This document shows, one piece after another, positions 21,539 through 31,513 of a stretch of DNA of 64,000 nucleotides (positions are counted from its first letter, which is position 1; the number at the start of each line of letters is the position of its first letter). The stretch is from Amycolatopsis jejuensis. Lineage in GTDB: Bacteria > Actinomycetota > Actinomycetes > Mycobacteriales > Pseudonocardiaceae. The position numbers were made by a program, and so were the translations under genes. Under the pieces are notes generated by a model. It ran no database searches. It worked only from the letters and a program-made list of their open reading frames with translations, and had not been told where the DNA came from. The DNA is taken from NCBI RefSeq assembly GCF_000717335.1, contig NZ_JNYZ01000019.1, positions 62,001-126,000 on the forward strand, read 5' to 3'.

Positions 21539-23800
21539 TTACTTGGCTTCGGCCTTCTCCTCGGCCGCGGCCTCGCCCTCGGCGGGCTGGGCCGCCGCCG
21601 CAGCAGCGTCCTCTTCCTTGACGACAATCAGGCTGATCTTGCCGCGGTTGTCGATGTCGGCGATCTCGACGCGGATCTTGTCGCCGACGTTCACCACGTC
21701 CTCGACCTTCGCGATCCGCTTGCCGTTGCCCAGCTTCGAGATGTGCACGAGGCCGTCCTTGCCCGGCAGCAGCGAGACGAACGCGCCGAACGCGGCCGTC
21801 TTCACCACGGTGCCGAGGAAGCGCTCGCCGACCTTCGGCAGCTGCGGGTTCGCGATGGCGTTGATCTTGCCGATCGCCGCCTCCGCCGACGGGCCGTCGG
21901 CCGCGCCCACGTAGATCGTGCCGTCGTCCTCGATCGAGATGTCGGCGCCGGTCTCCTCGGTGATCGAGTTGATCATCTTGCCCTTCGGCCCGATGACCTC
22001 GCCGATCTTGTCGACCGGGATCTTCACGCTGGTGACGCGCGGGGCGTACGGGCTCATCTCGTCCGGGCCGTCGATCGCCTCGGCGATGACCTCCAGGATG
22101 GTGAGCCGGGCGTCCTTCGCCTGGTTCAGCGCGGCCGCGAGCACCTCGGACGGGATGCCGTCGAGCTTGGTGTCCAGCTGCAGCGCGGTGATGATGTCCT
22201 TCGTGCCGGCGACCTTGAAGTCCATGTCGCCCAGCGCGTCCTCGGCGCCGAGGATGTCGGTGAGCGCGACATAGCGCGTCTCGCCGTCGACCTCGTCGGA
22301 CACCAGGCCCATCGCGATGCCCGCCACCGGCGCCTTCAGCGGCACCCCGGCGTTGAACAGGCCCATGGTGGACGCGCAGACCGAGCCCATCGAGGTGGAC
22401 CCGTTGGAGCCGAGCGCCTCGGAGACCTGGCGGATCGCGTACGGGAACTCGTCGCGCTTCGGCAGCACCGGCACCAGCGCGCGCTCGGCGAGCATGCCGT
22501 GGCCGATCTCGCGCCGCTTCGGCGAGCCGACGCGGCCGGTCTCGCCGGTGGAGAACGGCGGGAAGTTGTAGTGGTGCAGGTACCGCTTGTGCGTCTCCGG
22601 GGAGAGCGAGTCGATCTGCTGCTCCATGCGGAGCATGTTCAGCGTGGTGACGCCCAGGATCTGGGTCTCGCCGCGCTCGAACAGCGCCGAGCCGTGCGCC
22701 CGCGGGATCACCGCGACCTCGGCCGAGAGCTGGCGGATGTCGGTGAGGCCACGCCCGTCCATGCGGATCTTCTCGGTGAGGACCCGCTTGCGCATGATCT
22801 TCTTGGTCAGCGCCTTGAACGCACCGCCGACCTCCTTGTCGCGACCCTCGAAAGCCTCGCCATCGCCGAGGCCGAGCTTCTCCAGCACCGCGGTCTTCAC
22901 CGCGTCGGTGGCGTTGTCGCGGTCCTGCTTGCCGGCGATCTGCAGGGCAGCGGCCAGGTCGCCGGCGGCGATCGCGGCGACGGCGTCGTAGATGTCCGGC
23001 TGGTAGGCCGGGTACACCGGGAACTCGCCGGTCGGCTTGGCGGCGTCGGCGGCCAGGCGCTGCTGGGCCTCGCACAGCGCACGGATGAACGGCTTTGCGG
23101 CCTCCAGGCCACGGGCGACCGTGGTCTCGTCCGGCGCGGTGCCGCCCGCGGCGATCAAGTCGAGCGTGTGCTCGGTGCCCTCGGCCTCGACCATCATGAT
23201 CGCGACGTCGTCACCCACGATCCGGCCCGCTACGACCATGTTGAACGTGGCCTTCTCCAGCTGTGACCAGGTCGGGAACGCGACCCACTGGCCCTCGATC
23301 AGCGCGACGCGCACGCCGCCGACCGGGCCGGAGAACGGCAGCCCGGCGATCTGGGTGGAGGCCGACGCGGCGTTGATCGCCAGCACGTCGTACGGGTCGT
23401 CCGGGTTGAGGCTCTGCACCGTGATGACGACCTGGATCTCGTTGCGGAGGCCGTCGGCGAACGACGGGCGCAGCGGGCGGTCGATCAGGCGGGCGGTGAG
23501 GATCGCGTCGGTCGACGGGCGGCCCTCGCGGCGGAAGAACGCGCCCGGGATGCGGCCCGCGGCGTACATCCGCTCCTCGACGTCCACGGTGAGCGGGAAG
23601 AAGTCGAAGTGCTCCTTCGGGTGCTTCGACGCCGTGGTCGCCGACAGCAGCATCGTTTCCTCGTCCAGGTACGCGACGACGGCGCCGGCGGCCTGCTTGG
23701 CCAGCCTGCCGGTCTCGAACCGGACGGTGCGGGTGCCGAACCGGCCGTTGTCGAGAACGGCTTCGGTTTCGTGCACGGTGACTCCGGTGGAGTCGGTCAT
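21539..23800 (-). CDS. pnp: Polyribonucleotide nucleotidyltransferase (PNPase)
   Basis: Phosphorolytic 3'-5' exoribonuclease that also adds heteropolymeric tails. It has two RNase PH-like domains; the second contains [14 protein letters not shown] and [23 protein letters not shown] domain ([20 protein letters not shown]) follows, then an S1 domain ([19 protein letters not shown]) and an acidic Ala/Glu tail. The length is 753 residues. The ATG at 23800 is preceded by AAGAGGAGA, and an upstream in-frame start is not needed. It follows rpsO, as in most bacteria, with a hairpin between. Confidence 0.97.
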   Translation of the reverse strand: MTDSTGVTVHETEAVLDNGRFGTRTVRFETGRLAKQAAGAVVAYLDEETMLLSATTASKHPKEHFDFFPLTVDVEERMYAAGRIPGAFFRREGRPSTDAILTARLIDRPLRPSFADGLRNEIQVVITVQSLNPDDPYDVLAINAASASTQIAGLPFSGPVGGVRVALIEGQWVAFPTWSQLEKATFNMVVAGRIVGDDVAIMMVEAEGTEHTLDLIAAGGTAPDETTVARGLEAAKPFIRALCEAQQRLAADAAKPTGEFPVYPAYQPDIYDAVAAIAAGDLAAALQIAGKQDRDNATDAVKTAVLEKLGLGDGEAFEGRDKEVGGAFKALTKKIMRKRVLTEKIRMDGRGLTDIRQLSAEVAVIPRAHGSALFERGETQILGVTTLNMLRMEQQIDSLSPETHKRYLHHYNFPPFSTGETGRVGSPKRREIGHGMLAERALVPVLPKRDEFPYAIRQVSEALGSNGSTSMGSVCASTMGLFNAGVPLKAPVAGIAMGLVSDEVDGETRYVALTDILGAEDALGDMDFKVAGTKDIITALQLDTKLDGIPSEVLAAALNQAKDARLTILEVIAEAIDGPDEMSPYAPRVTSVKIPVDKIGEVIGPKGKMINSITEETGADISIEDDGTIYVGAADGPSAEAAIGKINAIANPQLPKVGERFLGTVVKTAAFGAFVSLLPGKDGLVHISKLGNGKRIAKVEDVVNVGDKIRVEIADIDNRGKISLIVVKEEDAAAAAAQPAEGEAAAEEKAEAK

Positions 23801-23985
23801 AGGGTCAATCTCCTCTTTGGTTCCTTCTCCGTGGCGCGAGTCTCCCATCGTGGGACCCGTTTCGCCGGGGACGCTCGAGGAGTGCGGCCGGTCTTCGATC
23901 GAAGCCCCCGGGTCCGTACCCGGGAACCACTACCGAGGACCGGCGAAGTCTTCTCCTCCAGCGCGCTCGCGCCTGTTTTTGCAGC

Positions 23986-24016
23986 GAGGGGGAGCGGCCG
24001 TCAGCCACTCCCCCTC
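23986..24016 (-). terminator. Strong stem-loop between rpsO and pnp
   Basis: GAGGGGGAG and CTCCCCCTC, extended by TGGC/GGCCG pairing, form a 13-bp stem (one G-T pair) with a 5-nt loop, 10 nt after the rpsO stop codon. No T-run follows on the minus strand, so it may act as an attenuator or RNA processing site controlling pnp rather than a full terminator. Processing of the rpsO-pnp junction is well known in other bacteria. Confidence 0.6.
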
Positions 24017-24026
24017 GTCGTCCGCG

Positions 24027-24296
24027 TCAGCGACGCAGCCCGAGCCTCTTGATCAGCTCGCGGTACCGCGCCACATCCACCTTCTCCGTGTAGTTCAGCA
24101 GCCGGCGGCGGCGGCCGACCAGCAGCAGCAGCCCGCGGCGGGAGTGGTGGTCGTGCTTGTGGGTCTTGAGGTGTTCGGTGAGGCCGATGATGCGCTTGGT
24201 CAGCAAAGCGACCTGGGCCTCGGGGGATCCGGTGTCCGAGTCGTGCAAGCCGTACTCGGCGAGGATCGTCTTCTTCTCGTCGGTGGACAGCGCCAC
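24027..24296 (-). CDS. rpsO: 30S ribosomal protein S15
   Basis: 89-residue primary rRNA-binding protein of the small subunit. The sequence from [20 protein letters not shown] through [20 protein letters not shown] and [20 protein letters not shown] is S15 throughout. The GTG at 24296 has AGGAGC 7 nt upstream. Confidence 0.98.
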   Translation of the reverse strand: MALSTDEKKTILAEYGLHDSDTGSPEAQVALLTKRIIGLTEHLKTHKHDHHSRRGLLLLVGRRRRLLNYTEKVDVARYRELIKRLGLRR

Positions 24297-24426
24297 TGGT
24301 GTTGCTCCTTGTACCTAGGTGCCGTGGGGCCCGTACCGCACCACGCGGCCGGGTGAGCCGGTCACGGCCGCCACGGACTGCAGCCGGACCCGATTGCCGA
24401 GGTTACCAGCAGGGTGCGTCAGGCCT

Positions 24427-24900
24427 TCACGCACGGTGCAGAGACCTGGTCGCGAGCGTGCGATACGGCCTGCCACCGCGCATCAGCACGACCTCGTCCG
24501 CGGTCCAGCTCCGGCTTTCGAACCCGGTGAGCCGCTTCTCCCACCGCTTTGCCAGGCCCGGGTGTTCGCGCGAATAGCGGGCCAGCGTGACGTGCGCTCG
24601 GTACTCCTGTGCTCCCGCGGCTTCCGCCAGCTCGGCCAGGCCTTCCCCCGTCACTCCCAACCACAGGACGCCCGGGAATGTTCCCGCTCCGGCGAGGCGC
24701 AGGTCGATCGGCGGGCGACCGTCGAGTGCTTCGGTCAGGAATGCAGTGCGCTCGGCGAGGTCGGCCTCGCCGTAAAAGGCCAGCGTGACGTGCCAGTCTT
24801 CCGGAGCGGACCAGCGCAGGGCGTCGTCGCGGTCGCCGAGCGCGGCGGCCACTTCCGCCACGACGTCGGCGGGCGGCACCAGCGCGGAGAACAGCCGCAC
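24427..24900 (-). CDS. thpR: RNA 2',3'-cyclic phosphodiesterase / 2'-5' RNA ligase family
   Basis: 157-residue member of the 2H phosphoesterase superfamily, acting on cyclic-phosphate RNA ends. Both catalytic H-x-T motifs are present: HVTLAFYGE near residue 37 and HVTLARYS near residue 103. The N-terminus MRLFSALVPP is typical. It starts with GTG at 24900, 3 nt after the stop of the upstream HTH gene, so the two are probably co-transcribed. Confidence 0.9.
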   Translation of the reverse strand: MRLFSALVPPADVVAEVAAALGDRDDALRWSAPEDWHVTLAFYGEADLAERTAFLTEALDGRPPIDLRLAGAGTFPGVLWLGVTGEGLAELAEAAGAQEYRAHVTLARYSREHPGLAKRWEKRLTGFESRSWTADEVVLMRGGRPYRTLATRSLHRA

Positions 24901-24903
24901 GGA

Positions 24904-25380
24904 CTACTCGCCTGCCGCTCCCGCGCGGCGGAGCAGATCGGCGATCGCCGGGAACTCCTCGTCCAGCACCTTCGCGGCCTCGCCGAGGTCCTCCTCCTCG
25001 GCAATGTCGCGAATGGACGCCAGCAGGGCCTTCTCGTCGGAGCTGACCGGGATGTTGTCGCGGCCCACGGTGGGCCGGGAATCGCGGACGTCCTCCAGCG
25101 CGGCCTGCATGGCGTCGCGGTCCCCCGCGGCGACCTCGGGCACGAGGATCTTGCGTTCGAGCATGATCATCCGGGCCAGCACCACCGGGTTGCCGATCTT
25201 CGCCCGCCGCCCGCTCATCACCTGGCTCAGCATCGGCGCGCTGATCCCGAGCACCTCGGCCAGGAACGCCTGCGACACGTCGAAGGCCACCACCAGCCGG
25301 CGCACCCGATCCCCCAGCGGCTCCCCGTACCACTCCCGCTGCAGCGCGACGTTCCGCTGGACGATCTTGTGGTCCTCCAC
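24904..25380 (-). CDS. Helix-turn-helix (XRE-like) transcriptional regulator
   Basis: 158-residue protein with a Cro/XRE-like HTH at about residues 25-60 (VAFDVSQAFLAEVLGISAPM then LSQVMSGRRAKIGNPVVLAR), followed by a helical, acidic C-terminal half with no recognised domain. Target genes are unknown. The GTG at 25380 is chosen because GGGGAG lies 8 nt before it; the frame is open to 25485. It lies between ribF and thpR in the conserved block. Confidence 0.78.
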   Translation of the reverse strand: MEDHKIVQRNVALQREWYGEPLGDRVRRLVVAFDVSQAFLAEVLGISAPMLSQVMSGRRAKIGNPVVLARMIMLERKILVPEVAAGDRDAMQAALEDVRDSRPTVGRDNIPVSSDEKALLASIRDIAEEEDLGEAAKVLDEEFPAIADLLRRAGAAGE

Positions 25381-25523
25381 CTGCTCCGCTCCCCTAGCAC
25401 TGTCGTCCCGCGGCGGCTGCCGCGCGGACGTGCTCGCCACGCCGGTGCCGCCGGGGTCATCTTGCCACCCGGCGCGCCCGGGCACGGCCCGAACGCCCGA
25501 TTTCCCCCGCTCCGGGCGGGCGG

Positions 25524-26492
25524 TCAGCCGTCCGACCCGAGTGCCTCCCTGGTCCGGACCACGTCCTCGTCGATCCGGGCGACCAGGCCGTCCGGCGTGC
25601 CGAACCGCTCCTGGTCCCGCAACCGGGTGACGAAGTCCAGCGCGACATGCCTGCCGTAGAAGTCCTCGTCGACGTCCAGCACGAACGCCTCCACCGTGCG
25701 CTCGCGGCCGGAGAACGTCGGGTTCGTGCCCACCGACACCGCCGCGCGCAGCCGCCGGTCCGGATCGGACAGCCGGGTGAACCAGGCGGTGTACACGCCG
25801 TCGGCGGGCACTGCGGCGAACCGCGCGGTGGACAGGTTGGCGGTCGGATAACCGAGGTCGTGGCCCCGGCCGTCGCCACGGACGACGATGCCTTCGAGCC
25901 GGTGCGGACGGCCGAGCGCGTCGGCCGCGGCGACCACGTCACCGGCGTCGATGCACGAGCGGACGTACGTGGAGGAGAAGGTGATGTCGTTGGCGTCCTC
26001 GCCGCTTTCGGCCAGCGAACGGCCTTGCAGCTCGGCGCCGTAGGCCACGAAGCCGAAGCGTTTGCCGAGCTCGCGCAGCAGCGCGACGTTGCCAGCGGCC
26101 TTGGCGCCGAAGGTGAAGTTGTCGCCGACCAGCACCGCCCCCGCGTGCAGCCGGTCGACCAGGATCTCGTGCACGAACTCGTGCGGGGTGAGCCGCGACA
26201 GTTCGAGGGTGAAGGGCAGGACACAGAACACGTCGACGCCGAGCCCCTCGACCAGCTGGGCCTTGCGCCGCAACGTGGTGAGCTGCGCGGGATGGCTGCC
26301 CGGGCGCAGGACTTCGGACGGATGCGGGTCGAAGGTGAGCACCACGCTGGGCACGCCGCGTTCGGCGGCCGCGCGCACAGTGCGCTTGATCAGCTCCTGG
26401 TGCCCGCGGTGCACGCCGTCGAACACGCCGATGGTGACGACGCACCGTCCCCACCCGCCGGGTAGATCCCCGAGACCACGCCACCGCTGCAC
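25524..26492 (-). CDS. ribF: Bifunctional riboflavin kinase/FAD synthetase
   Basis: Converts riboflavin to FMN and FAD. The N-terminal adenylyltransferase domain shows VVTIGVFDGVHRGHQELI and later NFTFGAKAAGN and SSTYVRS. The C-terminal kinase domain has GRGHDLGYPTANL and GTNPTF. The 322-residue length is usual. The GTG at 26492 (QRWRGLGDLP follows) matches the conserved actinobacterial N-terminus, so the longer frame to 26531 was not used. It lies 40 nt after truB, as in many bacteria. Confidence 0.95.
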   Translation of the reverse strand: MQRWRGLGDLPGGWGRCVVTIGVFDGVHRGHQELIKRTVRAAAERGVPSVVLTFDPHPSEVLRPGSHPAQLTTLRRKAQLVEGLGVDVFCVLPFTLELSRLTPHEFVHEILVDRLHAGAVLVGDNFTFGAKAAGNVALLRELGKRFGFVAYGAELQGRSLAESGEDANDITFSSTYVRSCIDAGDVVAAADALGRPHRLEGIVVRGDGRGHDLGYPTANLSTARFAAVPADGVYTAWFTRLSDPDRRLRAAVSVGTNPTFSGRERTVEAFVLDVDEDFYGRHVALDFVTRLRDQERFGTPDGLVARIDEDVVRTREALGSDG

Positions 26493-26532
26493 TGCCGTCA
26501 ACTCTCCCCGCGCCGGTGCCTTTGCCCCCACC

Positions 26533-27447
26533 CTATGCGGGCAGGAGTACCACCACCGAGCGGGTCACTCCCTCGGTGTCGGCGGCGAGCGCGAGCACGT
26601 GCCCGTCCGGGTCGAAGAGGCCGTACGTGCCGTCGATGCCGCCCGCGGGGATGCGCCTGCCGTACTGGACCGCGCGTGCGGTGGCGGCGTCGAGGTCCCG
26701 CCTCGGGAAGGCCGCGGCGACCGCGGCGTCGAGGTCCAGCGAAAGCTCGGGGGTCTCCTCGAGCTGGTCGAGAGTGCGGGCGCGGGCGAGCGTGAACGGG
26801 CCGACTGTGGTGCGGCGCAACGCTTTCAGGTGCCCACCGACGCCGAGCCCGGCGCCGAGGTCGCGGGCCAGCGCGCGGACGTAGGTACCGGACGAGCATT
26901 CGACGACGGCGTCGAGCTCGATCCGGTCGTCCTCGCGGCGGAGGTCCAGGACGTCGAACCGGTGCACGGTGACCGGCCGCGGCGGGAGCACGACGTCTTC
27001 CCCGGCACGCACGCGGGCGTAGGCGCGTTTGCCGTCGATCTTGACCGCGGAGACGGCGCTGGGGACCTGCTGGATATCACCGGTCAGCGCTGCGACGCCT
27101 TCGGTGATCTGCCCGTCGGTGACGGCTTCGAGGGCTTCGGGGGCAGCGTCGGTGAGGGATTCGCCCTCGGCGTCGTCGGTGGTGGTGGAGCGGCCGAGGG
27201 ACAGGGTGGCGAGGTAGGTCTTGCGGTCGAGGGCGAGGTGGCCGAGGAGCTTGGTCGCGCGTTCGATGCCGAGCACGAGCACGCCGGTCGCCATCGGGTC
27301 GAGCGTGCCGGCGTGGCCGACCTTGCGGGTACCCACGATCCGCCGCGCCCTGGCGACCACGTCGTGCGACGTCATCCCCGCCGGTTTGTCGACGATGAGC
27401 AGTCCGGGTGCAGCGGCGGGGCGACGCGGTTCTTTCGGGCGGGACAC
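26533..27447 (-). CDS. truB: tRNA pseudouridine-55 synthase
   Basis: Makes pseudouridine 55 in the T-loop of tRNA. The catalytic aspartate is Asp50 in GHAGTLDPMATGVL, preceded by LLIVDKPAGMTSHDVV. KIDGKRAYARVRAGE and CSSGTYVRALARDLG are further TruB blocks, and a PUA-like C-terminal domain follows. The length is 304 residues with a GTG start at 27447. Confidence 0.96.
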   Translation of the reverse strand: MSRPKEPRRPAAAPGLLIVDKPAGMTSHDVVARARRIVGTRKVGHAGTLDPMATGVLVLGIERATKLLGHLALDRKTYLATLSLGRSTTTDDAEGESLTDAAPEALEAVTDGQITEGVAALTGDIQQVPSAVSAVKIDGKRAYARVRAGEDVVLPPRPVTVHRFDVLDLRREDDRIELDAVVECSSGTYVRALARDLGAGLGVGGHLKALRRTTVGPFTLARARTLDQLEETPELSLDLDAAVAAAFPRRDLDAATARAVQYGRRIPAGGIDGTYGLFDPDGHVLALAADTEGVTRSVVVLLPA

Positions 27448-27562
27448 GGCGGAAACCCTACCCAGCGCCGGATAGCGGGCGGGAAGGTGGCTCTGGGGGC
27501 GGTTGGGTTGGGTCGGGTCGGGTTGTGGCGGCGGCGGTCCGGCGGATGGTGCTGGGCGATGC

Positions 27563-27680
27563 CGGGGTCGGCTCGGGCCGGGGTCAGCTCGGTGCCGGGG
27601 TCAGCTTGTCGGGGTCGGCTTGTCGGGGTCGGCTTGTGACACGGCGGTCCGGGGGCCGGGCCGGGGTTGGCTTGTCGGGT
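27563..27680. repeat. Degenerate GGGGTCRGCTYG repeats upstream of truB
   Basis: GGGGTCGGCTCG-like units recur about six times with spacing from 12 to about 36 nt, including GGGGTCGGCTTGTC twice in near tandem. They fill the gap between truB and the stop codon of the MFS gene. Confidence 0.65.
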
Positions 27681-28993
27681 CAGGCCAGCGCCTCCTGCGG
27701 TTCGCGGTCCCAGCGGTGGCGGTGGATCCGGACCGGGACGGCTTCGCCGCGGGCCTCCGCCTCGAACACGCAGGCGCGCGCCCGGCGCCACCAGACGAGC
27801 ATCCGGAAGGTACCCAGCGCCAGGACGCCGACGACGGACAGCAGCGCGATCCGGAAGTTGCCGCCGGTCGCCTGGAGCAGGACGCCGATCAGGAGCGCGG
27901 TGACCGTGGTCGCGACGAAGCCGCCGACGTTCACCACGCCGGTCGCGGTGCCGACGCGGGACAGCGGGTTGTAGTCACGGGCCAGCGCGAACCCGATCAT
28001 CGACGCCGGGCCGCCGAGGGCGAGGAACGCGAACGCAGGTACCAGAACGCCGACCGGGACCTGGCCGTTCCAGCCGAGCAGCACCGCCCAGACGAGCGCC
28101 GCGCCGCCGAGGTACCCGCCGACCAGCGGCATCCGCAACGACGGGCGGCGGCCGATCACCGCGCCCAGCAGCGGACCGCCCGCCATCGAGCCGAACACGA
28201 AGACTGTGAGCATCGCGCTCGCAGTCGCGGCCGGGAAACCCTGTCCCTGCACCAGGAACGGGACGCCCCACAGGAGCGTGAGGACGTTGGGCGCGAACAT
28301 CGTGGTGAAGTGGACCCAGAATCCCAGCCGAGTCCCCGGTATCCGCCAGGCGACGCGCACCCGCCGCGCGAGTTCGGTTGCGGGCACGGATTCCCGCACT
28401 GATTCGGGCGCGCCCGCCGGGGTGTCGCGCACGCGCATCGCGACCGGGACCGCGTAGAGCACGGTGACGGCGCCGGCGGCGAGGAAGGTGACTGTCCATC
28501 CGGGACCGTCGAGAAGGAGCGTAAGCGGGACGGTGGCGGCGAGGTTGCCGATGTAGCCGACGGCGGACGTGAAGGAGGCGATGAGGGCGTACTGGTGCGC
28601 AGGGAAGTGCGCGGCGACGAGCCGGAGGACGCTGACGAAGGTGAGCGCGTCGCCGAGCCCGAGAACGCCGCGCGCGACGAGGCCGAGCGCATAGCTGTCG
28701 GCGAGCCCGAGCAGGAGCTGCCCACTGCCGAGAATGAGCACGGCGGCGGTCAGGACGCGGCGCGAACCGAAGCGGTCGACGAGGACTCCGGTGGGGATCT
28801 GCATGGCCGCGTACACGCCGACTTGCAGAACGGTGAAGACACCGAGCGCAGCAGACCCGACGCCGAACCGTTCCGCCGCCTGCAACCCGGCGACGCCGAA
28901 GGAGGTGCGATGGAAGACGGCGAGCAGGTACACCGCAACGGCGGTGAGCCAGATGAGCCAGGACCGGACAGAAGCGCGACCGGCGGGCGACAA
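27680..28993 (-). CDS. MFS transporter
   Basis: 437-residue major facilitator with 12 hydrophobic segments in two halves. Family motif A is recognisable after TM2 as PTGVLVDRFGSRRVL, and the N-terminus LLAVFHRTSFGVAGLQAAERF resembles transporters of the NarK/glycerol-phosphate type. The substrate is unknown. The start appears to be TTG at 28993, with GGGAGG 5 nt upstream. The C-terminus is a hydrophilic basic tail. Confidence 0.88.
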   Translation of the reverse strand: MSPAGRASVRSWLIWLTAVAVYLLAVFHRTSFGVAGLQAAERFGVGSAALGVFTVLQVGVYAAMQIPTGVLVDRFGSRRVLTAAVLILGSGQLLLGLADSYALGLVARGVLGLGDALTFVSVLRLVAAHFPAHQYALIASFTSAVGYIGNLAATVPLTLLLDGPGWTVTFLAAGAVTVLYAVPVAMRVRDTPAGAPESVRESVPATELARRVRVAWRIPGTRLGFWVHFTTMFAPNVLTLLWGVPFLVQGQGFPAATASAMLTVFVFGSMAGGPLLGAVIGRRPSLRMPLVGGYLGGAALVWAVLLGWNGQVPVGVLVPAFAFLALGGPASMIGFALARDYNPLSRVGTATGVVNVGGFVATTVTALLIGVLLQATGGNFRIALLSVVGVLALGTFRMLVWWRRARACVFEAEARGEAVPVRIHRHRWDREPQEALA

Positions 28994-29601
28994 GGGTTCC
29001 TCCCGGGAGCAGGCGAGCGAGCGTCTGAGTTGTGGGTGTCGTTTTCGGTTCTCGGTTTCGGATTCTCGGGTTCCGGACGACGACGCTGCCGCCTCAATGG
29101 TTGTATCGCCTCAGCGACGGCTTTCCATAGCGCGCTGCCAGGTGGGATTGCCCACAGCCATCGCCGGGGGGGTTGCTCCGCACGGCGAGAGCTCAGGCAA
29201 GGACTTCGGCGGGGACCCGGGCGGCTTGGGCGAGGGCGGGCACACGTCCGGGCCCTACTCCGGCTGAGTCCGGGCAGCCGGCCCGGATGAACGCACTGCA
29301 CAGCGCCGGTCTCTGCGCCTCCGGCCATCCGCGCGACCGCCACACCCAGGAGCCTCGGCAGGGCTCGCCACGTCACCGCACGTCGGCCCAGCGCCACCGG
29401 GCACCCGCGCATGTTCGCCACGCCCAGGCACCTGGCTTCGGTCGCCACGCCACCGCACTCGGCCTAGCACCAGCGGCGACCCGCACACGCCAACCGGGCA
29501 CCCTCCCGCGCGGTACCGCACGCAGGCTCCGGCACCCCACCGGTACAGCGCGTCGCTCTCCGGACCCTCCCCACTTGTCCCCGGCGGCGGCCAAGCTCGG
29601 A
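28994..29601. other. About 600-bp gap between MFS and MATE genes; no gene supported
   Basis: No supported coding region was found. Two imperfect copies of a roughly 40-nt segment lie 77 nt apart at 29374-29413 and 29451-29489; both begin CACCGCAC and share GGCC-AGC-CCA-CGG-ACCCGC-CA spacing. Nothing else was recognised. Confidence 0.5.
29374..29489. repeat. Imperfect 77-bp-period direct repeat
   Basis: The segments at 29374 and 29451 align over about 40 nt with roughly 80 percent identity by eye. This may be a decayed minisatellite like those elsewhere in the window. Confidence 0.45.
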
Positions 29602-30939
29602 TCACGCCTGTCTGATCGCGCCCACCACCGCCCATCGGCCGGAGCGCCATCTGGCTACCACTGCGGCCAGCCGGAGCACCATGAAGAGTGACAGGCCGGT
29701 CCAGATTCCGCTCAGTCCCCAGCCCAGTGCGAGCGACAGCCAGATCAGCGGCAGGAAGCCGACGGCCGCGCTGACGAGCGTCGCGGTGCGGAGGAAGGCG
29801 GCGTCGCCTGCGCCTAGGAGGACGCCGTCGAGGGCGAAGACCACTCCGGCGATCGGTTGCAGTGCCACGAAAAACCACCATGCGTGCGGGATTTCGCCCA
29901 GTACGCCCGGGTCGCTGGTGAACGCGTGGGGCAGGACGCTCCACAATCCGGCGAACAGCGCGCACAGGAAACAGCCGAACACCAGGCCGTATCCGGTGAT
30001 CTGCGTCGCGACCCCGCGGGCCTGCCGGGCCGCTCCTGCGCCCAGCGCTGCGCCGACGAGCGATTGCGCGGCGATGGCGACCGAGTCGAGGACCAGGGAG
30101 AGGAACGTCCAGAGCTGCAGCACGACCTGGTGTGCGCCGACCGCCTCGGTGGACGTACGGGCCGCCACCGCGGCGGCCGACACGAAGCATGCCTGGAACG
30201 CGAAGCTGCGCAACACGAGGTCGCGGCCGAGGCCCAGTTGTGCCCGCATCACGCGGAAATCCGGCCGAAGGGGCACGCGTTCCCGCGCCAGCGCGGCGAT
30301 GAACAGCGACGCGGACACGACCTGCGCCGCAACGTTCGCGATCGCGGACCCCTCCAGACCCAGCCCCGCTGGGTAGACGAGCACTGGGCACAGCACCGCC
30401 GAAATCCCGTTGCCCGCCAGTACAAAGCGCAGTGGTCGGGCTGCGTCTTGCACGCCGCGCATCCAGCCGTTGCCGGCCATGGTGATCAGGATCAGCGGCG
30501 CGCCGAACAACGCAATCCGCAGCCACGACACGGCCGACGCGGCGATTTCGTCACTGCCAGACAGCGCCCGCGCGATCGGCCCGGCCAGCAACTGCCCCGC
30601 GACCAGCAGCACCAGCCCGACCAGCACCGCAAGCCAGGTGGCCTGCACCCCTTCGCGGACGGCGTCGTTGCGGCGGCCGGCGCCGTGCAGCCGGGCGGTG
30701 CGGGAGGTGGTGCCGTACGACAGGAAGGTGAGCTGCGTGGAAATCTGGGACAGCACGACCCCGCCGAGCGCAAGCCCGGCAAGCGGCAAGGCCCCGAGAT
30801 GCCCGACGACAGCAGTGTCGACCAGCACGTAGAGCGGTTCGGCGGCGAGCACGCCGAGCGCAGGCACGGCGAGCCCGAACACCCGGCGGGGCGGAATGCG
30901 GTCACCGCGAGCAGCGGAGACCGTGGTTTCTTCGGACAC
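29602..30939 (-). CDS. dinF: MATE family efflux transporter (DinF-like)
   Basis: 445-residue multidrug and toxic compound extrusion transporter with 12 hydrophobic segments. The N-terminus RVFGLAVPALGVLAAEPLYV, LVDTAVVGHLGALPLAGLAL and SQISTQLTFLSYGTTSRTAR are DinF-type MATE sequences. Location next to nrnA and rbfA is the dinF position known from mycobacteria. The GTG at 30939 has no ribosome binding site but has a TAGGCT hexamer 7 nt upstream. Confidence 0.9.
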   Translation of the reverse strand: MSEETTVSAARGDRIPPRRVFGLAVPALGVLAAEPLYVLVDTAVVGHLGALPLAGLALGGVVLSQISTQLTFLSYGTTSRTARLHGAGRRNDAVREGVQATWLAVLVGLVLLVAGQLLAGPIARALSGSDEIAASAVSWLRIALFGAPLILITMAGNGWMRGVQDAARPLRFVLAGNGISAVLCPVLVYPAGLGLEGSAIANVAAQVVSASLFIAALARERVPLRPDFRVMRAQLGLGRDLVLRSFAFQACFVSAAAVAARTSTEAVGAHQVVLQLWTFLSLVLDSVAIAAQSLVGAALGAGAARQARGVATQITGYGLVFGCFLCALFAGLWSVLPHAFTSDPGVLGEIPHAWWFFVALQPIAGVVFALDGVLLGAGDAAFLRTATLVSAAVGFLPLIWLSLALGWGLSGIWTGLSLFMVLRLAAVVARWRSGRWAVVGAIRQA

Positions 30940-30946
30940 GCAAAGG

Positions 30947-30952
30947 AGCCTA
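30947..30952 (-). promoter_or_regulatory. Putative -10 of a leaderless promoter (TAGGCT)
   Basis: On the minus strand TAGGCT is followed by 7 nt (CCTTTGC) and then the GTG of the MATE gene, leaving no room for a ribosome binding site. Confidence 0.45.
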
Positions 30953-31085
30953 GCGACCGGCACCGACAATTCCGGAGGGCAGGATCGCCGGGGGTGATCT
31001 TGGGTGTGGTGGGGCTGGCGGACCGGGTGGTGAGCGCCGGATGGGTCGGGTCGAGAGGTTGGGTTCGCAGCGGGGTTTCGGCGCG

Positions 31086-31260
31086 GGATCATCCGCCGGG
31101 ATCGCGGGCATGACCACTGGCTGAACCGTGGGGCGGAATCACCGCCGGGGTTCCGGGCCAAGACCGAGGAGGGCTGCTGGCCGGGATCCGCGGACGAACC
31201 ACCCGTCGGGGCCGCGAGCACAACCGCTAACCGGGAACCGCGTGGGCAGAATGACGGGCA
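31086..31260. repeat. Decayed minisatellite, about 4 units of 50-57 bp
   Basis: Segments starting near 31086, 31135, 31191 and 31244 share GG(A/G)-ATCA/AACC-CCGCCGGG-like starts followed by CGGGC-TGACC/AAGACC-like text. Similarity is low and was judged by eye only. Confidence 0.35.
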
Positions 31261-31513
31261 GGTTCCAGGGCGAGAGGGCCTGTGTTCGCGGCTTGAACGG
31301 GCGACCTCGGTCAGCGTCCGGTGACGGGGGCGCGGGGGGATTCGTCTAGCTCGTGCGAAGGGCTGCTTGACCATGGGGCTCATGTGCGGCGAGGCTCGTG
31401 GGGATGCTGGGGCTCATGAGGCTGTCCGGGCTCGTGGGACTGGTGAGGCTTGTGGGCCCTCGATGAGGAGCCGGGCGAGTCGGCACGCGTGCGGGCTGGC
31501 TTGCAGATCCAGT

